The position numbers were made by a program, and so were the translations under genes. Below are positions 1-6,814 of a stretch of 6,884 nucleotides of DNA, piece by piece. The stretch comes from Verrucomicrobiota bacterium. GTDB lineage: Bacteria; Verrucomicrobiota; Verrucomicrobiia; Opitutales; Opitutaceae. The notes beneath the pieces were generated by a model. That model had not been told where the DNA came from and did not search any database. It saw only the letters and a list, made by a program, of their open reading frames with translations. Within the stretch, counting starts at the first letter, position 1. Each line of letters starts with the position of its first letter. The stretch covers positions 1 to 6,884 of the forward strand of contig JAEZSJ010000326.1 in NCBI GenBank assembly GCA_023443985.1, read 5' to 3'.

Positions 1-797
1 AGCAACTCGCGACGCTCTCCGGCGGCGCCTACTACCGCGCGCAGGCCGACACCATCGGCACCGTCTTCGACCAGATCCGCGGCCTGGTCGACCGCGACTA
101 CAAGATCACCTACCGCCGCCCCGCCAAGGTCGCCGCCAGCAACACCCCGGTGATCACGCTCGTCCTCGATGTCAGCGGTTCGATGGACATGGACTCGAAG
201 ACCCCCGGCTGCGGCCGCCGCATCGAGGCCGCCAAGGATCTTTTGCGCGGCTTCTTCGGCCGCGTGCCCGCCGGGAGTGTCACCCAGCTCTTCACGTTCT
301 CCAACAACGTGAATCTGGTGCAGGTGCCGACCTCCGACACCGCCCGCCTGCTGCGCGCCCTCGCCCCGATCGACGCCGGCGGCGGCACCGAAACACTCAA
401 GGCCACCAAGGCCGCCCTCGCCTCCCTCGAAAAGATCCCCTCCCGCAACCGCTCGCTGCTCTTCATCACCGACGCCGCACTTCAGGTCCCGGAGGGAAAA
501 CCGCGCAAGGAGTTCGAGCAGTACCTCACCACGTTCAAGGACCTTAACGTCCACTCGGTCTGGGTCGGCATGGTCGACGCCAAGGACAAGGCGCCCTTCG
601 AAGACGCCGCCACACTCTCCGGCGGCAGCTACGTCGTGAGTCCCGACACCGAGGCCCTCGCCGAAGCGCTCGCCTCGCTCGAGAAAGCCCTCGCCGATCC
701 GAAGTCCGGCAACGAGGTCGCCGTCGAAGTCCTCATCGACAAGACCGACGACAAGGGCGCGCACCACCTCCACGGCGGCACCGGGCTCTTCCCGTAG
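1..797 (+). CDS. Tandem VWA-domain protein, 5' end outside window (264 codons visible)
   Basis: The frame is open from the first full codon at base 3 to the TAG at 795-797, so the gene begins upstream of the window; the GTG at 150 is an internal valine inside the core beta strand, not a start. Residues 1-40 of the visible part (LATLSGGAYYR, then a helix and DYKITYRRP) look like the end of a first VWA domain. A second, complete VWA domain follows with all metal-ion-dependent adhesion site motifs: DVSGS at about residue 56, the Thr of GGGTET at about 129, and the Asp of FITDAA at about 157. The ending ATLSGGSYV mirrors ATLSGGAYY of the first domain, supporting a tandem repeat. VWA domains with an intact MIDAS bind protein ligands through a divalent metal, usually in secreted or surface proteins. 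The ligand here is unknown. The product is probably the N-terminal part of the protein continued after the TAG, in the same frame. Confidence 0.88.
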   Translation, partial: QLATLSGGAYYRAQADTIGTVFDQIRGLVDRDYKITYRRPAKVAASNTPVITLVLDVSGSMDMDSKTPGCGRRIEAAKDLLRGFFGRVPAGSVTQLFTFSNNVNLVQVPTSDTARLLRALAPIDAGGGTETLKATKAALASLEKIPSRNRSLLFITDAALQVPEGKPRKEFEQYLTTFKDLNVHSVWVGMVDAKDKAPFEDAATLSGGSYVVSPDTEALAEALASLEKALADPKSGNEVAVEVLIDKTDDKGAHHLHGGTGLFP

Positions 798-848
798 CCC
801 GTCTCTGCGAGCACCGCCGAGCACAGCGTCGGCTGCCTCACCACCACG
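795..848 (+). other. In-frame TAG plus coding-like gap joining the two halves of the giant ORF
   Basis: The TAG at 795-797 is the only stop codon in this frame between base 3 and 4379. The 17 codons after it (798-848) contain no stop, and 16 of the 17 end in G or C, as in the flanking genes, whereas first and second positions are mixed. This is the signature of translated sequence and not of a spacer. No Shine-Dalgarno-like purine run precedes the TTG at 849. One base change would turn the TAG into CAG, GAG, AAG, TCG, TTG, TGG or TAC/TAT. Possible explanations are a nonsense mutation, a sequencing or assembly error, stop-codon readthrough, or two truly separate genes. Confidence 0.6.
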
Positions 849-3800
849 TTGAACAACTCGCCGGATACGCCCCAGCTCACATTCAACCTCCCCGGCGCCG
901 TGCCTTCCGGCCACACCGGCTCCGCCACGCCGTCGCAGGCGGCCACCGGTGCCACCGACTCCCTCGAGCTCAACCGCATCCCGATCGAGAAAGCCGCGCG
1001 CAACGAGGCCGCCGAGTTTACCGTCCACGAGCTGCGCCTGTACTCGAAACTCCACGGCTTCGAGCTCCCGTCCAACCAGCGTTTCGTCGAGCTCCACGTC
1101 ACGCTGAAGAACATCCTGCCCGAGCAGCAGGTGTTCATCCCCGAGCAGGGTGCCGCCCATCCCGCCAACTGGGTCGGTTCCGGCAAGGTGCGCGGCAAAA
1201 CCGTCGTCGCCGTCCCACCCTACCTCGTCCCGAACCTCCGCAACCACCTCTTCCTGCGCTGGAACGACTCCGCCGAGGTCCCGCTCTCCTCGCTCTCGCT
1301 CCTCGACCCCGCGCCGCTGTTCCTGCCCGACGATCCCTCCGTGCTCGTGCAACCGGGCGCGCCGCTCACCGGCCGCCTCGTATTCCTCGTCCAGGGCACC
1401 AACCTCCAGCAGGCGTCGCTGCATTTCTACGACACCGCCTACTCGCACCTCGACCTCGCCCTCGTCGGCCCGCTCGCCGCGCGCCCGGCCGCGCTCACCG
1501 CACTGCCGACCAAGGCCGGCGCCCAGCTCTCCGACGCCTTCACGGTCAACTACCTCGACCACGCCGATTCGCCCGACGCGATCGCCGGAGTCGCCCCCGG
1601 CCAGACCAACCTCTTCCGCACCGTCCAACTCGGCCTCGAGTCGCGCGTGCAGGCGCTGCTCGCCGTGCAGCCGCCGGAGAGCTTCGACCTGCTCCTCGGC
1701 ACCGACAAGGGCCCGCTCTCCACGCCGCTCGCGCCGCTCACCGACTCGTTGCCCGGCGGCCTCTACCGCCCTGCTTCGCTCGCACCCGGCTCGCACAACC
1801 GCTTCCAGCAACTCTATTGCCTGCCCGCCTCGATCGCCGCCGCGCCATCCGCACTCTTCGTCGAAACGAAGACCAAGGACGTCGTCATCCCCTTTGCGCT
1901 TCCTCTTCCTCACTACATCAACGCCGCGCCGCTCGACCCCGAGACCGGCCTCGCGATCGCCGTGAACGCGCTCTCCCTCGCCGGCAAGGAGTCCGGCCTC
2001 GACCGCCCGATGCTCGCCGCCGACGTCACCGTCGTCGATGCCGAGGACAAGTTCTCGACGGACCTCGGCAACCACTTCGTCCTCGTGCGCGCCGCCGAAC
2101 CCGGCGCGCCGTTCGTCGATCCCGATGCGCCGGTGCAGCCGCGCAAGATCGCCCAGCAGGCCAACGCCGCCACCAAGAAGGGTCTCGGCTCCTTCGCCGC
2201 CGACGAGTCGCAGAAGGACAAGCCCCGCCGCGTCGACCCCGCCACCGCCGGCCTGCTCTTCGGTTTCCCCTCCGGCACCGTGATCCCCGATGGCGCCACG
2301 CGCCGCGGCGTCCTGCTTTTCGCTCCGCCTGCCGAGGGCGAATGGGTGCTCGCCTTCCACGGGCGCGAACTCGCGCGTCTCACCGCGCCGCTCGCCACGC
2401 CGCTGCCCACCGCCGACGCCTTCCTCGTCGCCCGCCGCCCCGCCTACCCCACGCTCGACGACCGCAACGTCGCCGTTCGCATCGAGAAACTGGTGGCACA
2501 GCGCGCGAAGGCCGGCGCGTTCAAGCACCTCGCCCGCGATGCGAAATCCGCCACGCGAAAGTATGACGCCGCGGGCGCCGCGCTTCCGCCCGCGTTGGAA
2601 CCGCCCGCGCTCACCGCCGCCGGCGCCGCCGCTTGGAAGGAACTCCTCGCCGCTGATGAAGCCGCGCTCTGGAAAACCATCGGCGCGCTCCGCGTGCAGT
2701 CCTCGACCGACAGACCCTGGACGGTCCACCTCGCGCCGGAGACCGTTCTCACCCAGCGCTCCGGCTCCCTCTCCGACCTCGCCGATCTCGCGCGCCACTG
2801 GTACGCCGCCCGCGGCCTCGCCGTCACACCGCAACAGGCGACGCTGTCGGATGCGGGCAAGCAACTGCTCCGCGCGAAGCTGCCCCTCGGCGACCTGCCC
2901 GCGCAGATCCCATTGCTCGCGACGCCACGAGGCACCTGGGCTGTGCCCTTCGCCACGCGCGACACCGATTCGTCCAACCTGCTCGCTGCCGCCGCGCCGA
3001 CAGCCGCGAAGCCCGCGCCCTCCTCCACCCAACTCACGCTCACGATCGTCTGCACTCCGCTCGCCTCGCACGCCGCCGCCAAGCTCGGCGACATGGCCAG
3101 CGCGTTGGGCGGCGGCGACGCGGGCGGCGAAAAGCGTTTCGTGCTCTGGAACGGCTCCCTCCCCACCGCCGCACTCTCACGCGACGCCGTGGATCTCTTC
3201 CTCTTCGAAACCGGCGGCAAGGATCCGGAACTCTGCGCCCAACTCGAAGGCCCCGATGGCACGGTCGACGGCAAGACCACCTTCAAGACGCTCGAGTGGA
3301 AACCCGTGCGCGAACTGCTCGAAGTCCGCACGCCGGGCCAGCGGGTGCGCATCCTCGAACGGGAACTCGGCGAAGCCTCGCTCGCCGGCACGTTGCACAG
3401 CCTCGCCATCGCCGCACCCGATCTGCCCGCCGACTCCGCCACCGCGCTCGCGCAGGAGTTCGCCGCCCGCAAATCCGCCGCGGCGCCCAACCACCGCTCG
3501 ATCGCGCGTTGGCTCAACCGCGCCCGTCTCGCGAAGTTCCTCACCGCGCAGACGCGCTGGGAGGAGCAGTCCGCTCCGGCCCTCGCCGTCGGCCTCTCCC
3601 GCGCCGGCGCGCCGCGCGTGCTCATCGCGACCGTCTCCGCCACACCCGACGGCAAGCTCCACCAGTCGTTCGACCTGCGCCAGAGCGAGCCGGTCGTCGC
3701 CGGCTCACCCGAGGCGTGCAACTCGTTCCGCCTGATGAGCGGCCTCGCCGCCACCGCGTTCGAGGGCCGCACCACCGGCGGCCGCTCTGTCCTCGATTTC

Positions 3801-4379
3801 TGGACATCGCCCGACGACTTCATCGTCGTCTCGCCGAGAAACCGCGGCCGCTTCGCCACGGACCTCAGGACAAAGGGCTTCCCCGCCGCCGTCGTCGACC
3901 GCGTGAAGTCCGGTCCCGAGGTGCTGCTCTTCTGCAAGTATCCGGTCGATTTCGGCGGCGAGCCGCTCTGGGGCTGGCTCGCGATCAACCCGACCACCTA
4001 CGCCGTCACCTCCACACTCTCCACCGGCGAAAACGGCGCGCTTGAGGAGGCCATCGTCGAGGCGATCCCGAATGCGCTGAGCTACGCCGTCGGTTATATG
4101 GTGGGCGTCGAGTCCTCCATCTGGTCGGTCTCCGCGTTCTCGCTCGAGGGGCTGCCCTATGCGGACGTGCTCGCGCAGGCGGAGAAGTTCGCCGGCGGCA
4201 TCGCCGCGAATTTCAACGGCATCGGCGTCGATCCCAAGGAGGTCGCGAAGGAACTCTGGAAACGGTTCAACCTCTTCGGTTCGGATTACATCGAAGGTGG
4301 CGAGAGCTTCCGCAAGTTCAGCGACGGCTACGCCGCCGGCGTCGCCTACTATTTCAAGTGCGCCCGCGGCGGCGGTTGA
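849..4379 (+). CDS. Giant DUF4352-like multi-domain protein, probable C-terminal continuation of the VWA protein (1176 aa from TTG)
   Basis: Residues 1-50 are a Pro/Thr/Ser/Ala-rich linker. Residues ~54-205 resemble a DUF4352 Ig-like beta sandwich: FTVHELRLYSK, then RFVELHVTLKN, then the PGAPLTGRLVFLV edge strand and LHFYD. Residues ~228-350 (LAPGSHNRFQQLYCLPA) and ~365-510 (GATRRGVLLFAPPAEGEW) look like two diverged repeats of the same module. Residues ~540-610 are charged and helical. Residues ~624-700 loosely resemble a transglutaminase-like core (RSGSLSDLADLARHWYAARGL) but have no cysteine at the catalytic position. Residues ~880-1060 include FDLRQSEPVV and PLWGWLAINPTTY, and the tail ends FRKFSDGYAAGVAYYF. 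I know no function for the whole. The listed start is TTG, without a visible ribosome binding site or signal peptide; it lies in the same frame as the VWA gene 51 bases upstream, so I think this half is normally made as one polypeptide with the VWA domains. The reading frame itself is certain; the start is doubtful. Confidence 0.8.
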   Translation: MNNSPDTPQLTFNLPGAVPSGHTGSATPSQAATGATDSLELNRIPIEKAARNEAAEFTVHELRLYSKLHGFELPSNQRFVELHVTLKNILPEQQVFIPEQGAAHPANWVGSGKVRGKTVVAVPPYLVPNLRNHLFLRWNDSAEVPLSSLSLLDPAPLFLPDDPSVLVQPGAPLTGRLVFLVQGTNLQQASLHFYDTAYSHLDLALVGPLAARPAALTALPTKAGAQLSDAFTVNYLDHADSPDAIAGVAPGQTNLFRTVQLGLESRVQALLAVQPPESFDLLLGTDKGPLSTPLAPLTDSLPGGLYRPASLAPGSHNRFQQLYCLPASIAAAPSALFVETKTKDVVIPFALPLPHYINAAPLDPETGLAIAVNALSLAGKESGLDRPMLAADVTVVDAEDKFSTDLGNHFVLVRAAEPGAPFVDPDAPVQPRKIAQQANAATKKGLGSFAADESQKDKPRRVDPATAGLLFGFPSGTVIPDGATRRGVLLFAPPAEGEWVLAFHGRELARLTAPLATPLPTADAFLVARRPAYPTLDDRNVAVRIEKLVAQRAKAGAFKHLARDAKSATRKYDAAGAALPPALEPPALTAAGAAAWKELLAADEAALWKTIGALRVQSSTDRPWTVHLAPETVLTQRSGSLSDLADLARHWYAARGLAVTPQQATLSDAGKQLLRAKLPLGDLPAQIPLLATPRGTWAVPFATRDTDSSNLLAAAAPTAAKPAPSSTQLTLTIVCTPLASHAAAKLGDMASALGGGDAGGEKRFVLWNGSLPTAALSRDAVDLFLFETGGKDPELCAQLEGPDGTVDGKTTFKTLEWKPVRELLEVRTPGQRVRILERELGEASLAGTLHSLAIAAPDLPADSATALAQEFAARKSAAAPNHRSIARWLNRARLAKFLTAQTRWEEQSAPALAVGLSRAGAPRVLIATVSATPDGKLHQSFDLRQSEPVVAGSPEACNSFRLMSGLAATAFEGRTTGGRSVLDFWTSPDDFIVVSPRNRGRFATDLRTKGFPAAVVDRVKSGPEVLLFCKYPVDFGGEPLWGWLAINPTTYAVTSTLSTGENGALEEAIVEAIPNALSYAVGYMVGVESSIWSVSAFSLEGLPYADVLAQAEKFAGGIAANFNGIGVDPKEVAKELWKRFNLFGSDYIEGGESFRKFSDGYAAGVAYYFKCARGGG
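4299..4355 (+). repeat. Tail repeat, copy A (inside the end of the giant gene)
   Basis: These 57 bases encode GESFRKFSDGYAAGVAYYF, close to the C-terminus of the giant protein. By hand alignment 46 of 57 bases match the segment at 4532-4591, which has one extra codon. Both copies are read as protein, but in different frames of the window. Confidence 0.7.
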
Positions 4380-4429
4380 CCCGCTGCCCTGCTCCCGACG
4401 TGCGGAAATCCACTCCAGGAGCGGCACGC

Positions 4430-4617
4430 ATCGACGAGCCGAATCGCGCGGACCACCGCGGACTGCGCGAGGCCGCCGCCGACGGCCCGCTCGTGGTGAT
4501 CACCCGCGAAGGCGTGAAGTTCAACGACGACGGCGAATCGAACTTCCGCAGCTTCGTCGACGGCTGCAACGCCGGCGTCGCCTACTTCTTCGGACAGGCC
4601 GGCTGCGGACCAGGATC
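4430..4617 (+). pseudogene. Remnant of a duplicated C-terminal tail, or a decayed small gene
   Basis: In the frame of position 4430 the sequence reads IDEPNRADHRGLREAAAD, then VVITREGVKFNDDGESNF, then RSFVDGCNAGVAYFFGQAG. Codons between about 4430 and 4605 nearly all end in G or C, unlike the preceding 50 bases, so this has been coding sequence. The last part closely matches the end of the giant protein just upstream (11 of 17 residues identical from the shared FR to YF/F region). No stop codon occurs in this frame until 6238, well inside the oppositely oriented gene, so the natural end is lost. No convincing start is present: an AGGAG at 4417-4421 sits 8 bases before an ATC, and GTG codons exist at 4358, 4400, 4493 and 4496 without ribosome binding sites. 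I read it as the leftover end of a paralogous gene or an orphan tail copy. A short translated ORF with an unusual start cannot be excluded. Confidence 0.45.
4532..4591 (+). repeat. Tail repeat, copy B (in the intergenic remnant)
   Basis: This segment encodes GESNFRSFVDGCNAGVAYFF and is the partner of 4299-4355, about 233 bases downstream. The changes keep the hydrophobic and glycine pattern (GVAYYF to GVAYFF), and the length difference is exactly one codon, which points to divergence under protein-level selection before decay and not to a recent copy error. Confidence 0.7.
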
Positions 4618-4636
4618 CAGCGGCCGTCCGCCGCTG
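4618..4636. terminator. Short GC hairpin between convergent genes, possible terminator
   Basis: A perfect 7-base stem (CAGCGGC / GCCGCTG) closes a 5-base loop (CGTCC). It starts 6 bases past the stop codon of the minus-strand DUF4380-like gene, the right place for an intrinsic terminator of that gene. No T tract follows on either strand, so in this GC-rich genome it may act weakly, with Rho, or not at all. Confidence 0.3.
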
Positions 4637-4642
4637 CGCACC

Positions 4643-5554
4643 TCACCGCGCGGGCGGCGTGGCCTCGATGTAGATCGTGCTCGAGCAGTTCCCGTCCGCA
4701 TCACCGAGCAGGTACGGCGTGAGCTGTTCCAACTCCGCGAGCGGCACTTCCGGTCCACCGACCCAGACCTGGCTCAGGTAGCCGCGGTCCGGCGACTCGA
4801 GCACCAGCCCGGTGTGCGCCCCGGGATGGACCGCCAGCCGCCATCCCTGCGGCCGCTCGACCGCGAGGGTCTGCACGACGAAGCCGACCTTCGCCATCTT
4901 GCGGCCGGCCACCACGTTCACGTTCCCGCCCTCCGCGGCAATCGCCGGGTGGCCGAGCAAACCGCTCACGACCGGGCCGGTCATCTGCACATCCACAATG
5001 CCCTCCGGCACCTCCTCCCAGACCACGCGGCGCGCCGTGAGGCTGAAGGGCGTGTTCACCGCCACGACATGCATGCCGAAGTACGGACGTCCGTCGGCCT
5101 TCCACCGCACCGTGCAACGCAGCCGTGTGGCCTCCCACGCGTACTCGCGCACGAGCGCCGGATACGCCGGGTCCTGTCGTTGGTGCACAACCACGAGCAT
5201 CCCCTCGCGCTCGTCCACCTCGGCCGCGGCCGCGTGTTCCCACTCGACTGGGGCCGGCCACACCCAGCGCTTCTGCGGCCCCAGCCAGAAGCGATGGCCG
5301 CCCCAGTCCGGCGAGTCGCTCGCGTTCGCCGGCGCCGCCGCGGGCACCGGGGCGTCGAGCAGGTTCAGCGAGCCGTCGGCGGCGCCGAGATAGATCAGGC
5401 GCGACCGGGCCAGCGAAACCACGGCGCGCACGCCGGCGTGGGTCGAAACCCGCGCCTCCTCGCCGTGCCACTGCACCGGCTGCCAGACCGGCTCGGCCGC
5501 GGCCAAGCCGGTGACGATGACCAGAACGCCCAGAAGAAGCGTACGCGCTCGCAT
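4643..5554 (-). CDS. Secreted DUF4380-like protein (303 aa)
   Basis: The ATG at 5554 opens with a clear signal peptide: MRAR, a hydrophobic run of about 14 residues, then a GLAAA/EP cleavage-type site near residue 20. The product is therefore exported. The longer open frame reaching 5767 adds only 71 Arg-rich residues upstream of the signal peptide and is not credible as coding. After the signal come a strand-rich region with RLIYLGAADG, the segment DWGGHRFWLGPQKRW near residues 83-97 followed by WPAP, and a C-terminal YLLGDADGNCSSTIYIEA. The tryptophan-rich WGG-K/R-W-GPQ segment is what I associate with DUF4380 proteins, a family with a galactose-mutarotase-like beta-sandwich fold common in Verrucomicrobiota and Planctomycetota; substrate and activity are unknown. 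A role in carbohydrate binding or processing outside the cytoplasm is inference. No strong ribosome binding site is seen. The gene follows the pseudouridine synthase gene after 184 bases, so it probably has its own promoter. Confidence 0.82.
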   Translation of the reverse strand: MRARTLLLGVLVIVTGLAAAEPVWQPVQWHGEEARVSTHAGVRAVVSLARSRLIYLGAADGSLNLLDAPVPAAAPANASDSPDWGGHRFWLGPQKRWVWPAPVEWEHAAAAEVDEREGMLVVVHQRQDPAYPALVREYAWEATRLRCTVRWKADGRPYFGMHVVAVNTPFSLTARRVVWEEVPEGIVDVQMTGPVVSGLLGHPAIAAEGGNVNVVAGRKMAKVGFVVQTLAVERPQGWRLAVHPGAHTGLVLESPDRGYLSQVWVGGPEVPLAELEQLTPYLLGDADGNCSSTIYIEATPPAR

Positions 5555-5574
5555 GGTGCCACGTTGTCCGAACT

Positions 5575-5637
5575 GCCGGCGCCGAGGCGAGCCGTTCCTT
5601 TCAGCATCCCACTCCGGCCGACGGTCTCGGCGCCGGC
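5575..5637. repeat. Perfect 12-base inverted repeat upstream of the DUF4380-like gene
   Basis: The arms GCCGGCGCCGAG (5575-5586) and CTCGGCGCCGGC (5626-5637) are exact reverse complements, 39 bases apart. Each arm also contains the palindrome CGGCGCCG. The repeat lies 21 to 83 bases upstream of the ATG at 5554 and about 100 bases past the stop of the pseudouridine synthase gene. It could be a paired operator, an mRNA leader hairpin, or a long-loop terminator. The rest of 5555-5738 shows no gene; an AAAGGA on the minus strand near 5596-5601 has no suitable start codon after it. Confidence 0.4.
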
Positions 5638-5738
5638 CAGCCCGGCTCACGGCCGCGGCGGTATGCCCCGATCCGGTCGGAAACCCGACACGGCCTCGGG
5701 ATCCGCGCCGACGCGACGCTGCGACCGCGTTGCTCCGC

Positions 5739-6728
5739 TCAACGCAACGCCTCGACGCAGCCGGCAAAATCCGCCGGCACCGCGCTCCGCACCTCGATCG
5801 TGGTCTTCGTCACCGGATGCGGGAACTCCAGCCGTGCGGCATGCAGCAGCACGCGCGGCACCGGGCGCCACTCGCCACGGGCGGTGCGCAGTTGCGACGG
5901 TCCGCCGTAGAGTTCGTCTCCAAATATCGGATTTCCACCGCCGGCGAGATGCACGCGAATCTGGTGTGTGCGCCCGGTGTGCGGTTGCGCCTCGACCAGC
6001 CACCCGCCGTGCAGGCGCTCGAGCAGCCGGAAGCTCGTCTGCGCCGGGTCGCCGCCGCTGCGCACCGCGCCGAACTTGCTCACCCTCCCCACACGGCCGA
6101 CGACGCCGAGGTGGTCCTCGACCGACCAGCTCTCCGGTCCCGCCGCGCCACCGGTGGCGAGCGCGAGGTACGTTTTCTGCGCCAGCTTCTCCGCAAACAG
6201 CGCGGTCGTGCCCGCGTTCGCGCGCTGGTCCCGCGTGAAGAGGAGCACGCCCGAGGTGTCGAGGTCGAGCCGGTGCTGCAGCGCAAGATAGGGTTCGCCG
6301 CCGTCGCGCCGCGCGAGAAACGCCTTCAGCGCGCCGAACACGTTCGCCCGCGCCGCGTCGAGCGTGGGCTGGGTCGGCAACCCCGCGGGTTTGTCGACGA
6401 CGATGAGCCATTCGTCCTCGAACAGGATGCGGTCGGCTGTCCACGTGAACTCCCGCGGCGGCGCCTGCCGCCCCCCGGCCGCCGTCCCCGGGCCGAACTT
6501 CGCCGGATCAAGGAACACCTCGACCCACGTCCCCTCGCGCAGTTCGTAGGATGCCATCTGCTCGCGCCGGCCGTTTCGGCTCACAAGTCCGGATACAATG
6601 AGCCGACGCACCTGCGCCCGCGACACCTCGTGTCCGAGCGCCTTCGGCAGCGCCTCGGCCAGAAAATGGTCGAGCCGCACGCCCTTCTGCGCGGCGCCGA
6701 TGCGCCAGGATTGTTTCCGGGTGGCCAT
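5739..6728 (-). CDS. RluA-family pseudouridine synthase with S4 domain (329 aa)
   Basis: This enzyme converts specific uridines in structured RNA, most likely 23S rRNA, to pseudouridine in the cytoplasm. The chosen start ATG at 6728 gives MATRKQSWRIG; an upstream ATG at 6782 would add 18 unconserved residues. Residues ~17-71 form an S4 RNA-binding domain (VRLDHFLAEALPK, then VSRAQVRRLIVSGLVSRNG). The catalytic domain follows with VDKPAGLPTQP (111-121), the family signature HRLDLDTSG (152-160) whose Asp at 155 is the catalytic nucleophile, QPHTGRTHQIRVHL (248-261), and LLHAARLEFPHP near 294-305. Length and domain order fit the RluC/RluD/YlyB type. The exact RNA target cannot be read from sequence, so I give no gene symbol. 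All key motifs are intact. It is the first gene of the minus-strand pair visible here. Confidence 0.95.
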   Translation of the reverse strand: MATRKQSWRIGAAQKGVRLDHFLAEALPKALGHEVSRAQVRRLIVSGLVSRNGRREQMASYELREGTWVEVFLDPAKFGPGTAAGGRQAPPREFTWTADRILFEDEWLIVVDKPAGLPTQPTLDAARANVFGALKAFLARRDGGEPYLALQHRLDLDTSGVLLFTRDQRANAGTTALFAEKLAQKTYLALATGGAAGPESWSVEDHLGVVGRVGRVSKFGAVRSGGDPAQTSFRLLERLHGGWLVEAQPHTGRTHQIRVHLAGGGNPIFGDELYGGPSQLRTARGEWRPVPRVLLHAARLEFPHPVTKTTIEVRSAVPADFAGCVEALR

Positions 6729-6814
6729 GGCCGCACAGCGTGCGCGAACCGGGCCGCTCCTGACAAGTGCGACGCACCGCACCCGCCTCCTCCGCCCGGG
6801 TCCGGCCGAACGAG

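Noticed and set aside
150..152. GTG as the start of the VWA gene
   Set aside because: The frame is open back to base 3 and encodes the end of a preceding VWA domain; the GTG is a valine in the first core strand of the second domain.
2290..3735. A 481-codon + strand frame overlapping the giant gene
   Set aside because: The translation is Pro/Ser/Arg repeats typical of a shifted reading of GC-rich coding DNA; no motif is visible.
2444..3997. A 517-codon open frame on the minus strand opposite the giant gene
   Set aside because: It is Ser/Arg/Ala-rich without recognisable domains and lies fully opposite a frame with strong G/C third-position bias and plausible domains.
5683..5696. GTCGG-AAAC-CCGAC type small hairpin after the pseudouridine synthase stop, as a terminator
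   Set aside because: The stem is only about 5 bases and no T tract follows on the minus strand.
5555..5767. N-terminal extension of the DUF4380-like protein
   Set aside because: It would place 71 Arg-rich residues before an obvious signal peptide starting at the ATG at 5554.
4358..6238. A 626-codon open frame on the + strand running through both convergent genes
   Set aside because: Beyond about 4620 it is antisense to two well-supported minus-strand genes and reads as Arg/Pro/Ser-rich low-complexity protein, the usual shadow in GC-rich DNA. Only its first part (about 4430-4605) looks coding.
6738..6766. Promoter for the pseudouridine synthase gene: TTGTCA on the minus strand at 6766-6761
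   Set aside because: At the 17-base spacing the -10 position reads GCACGC, which does not resemble a sigma-70 -10 element.
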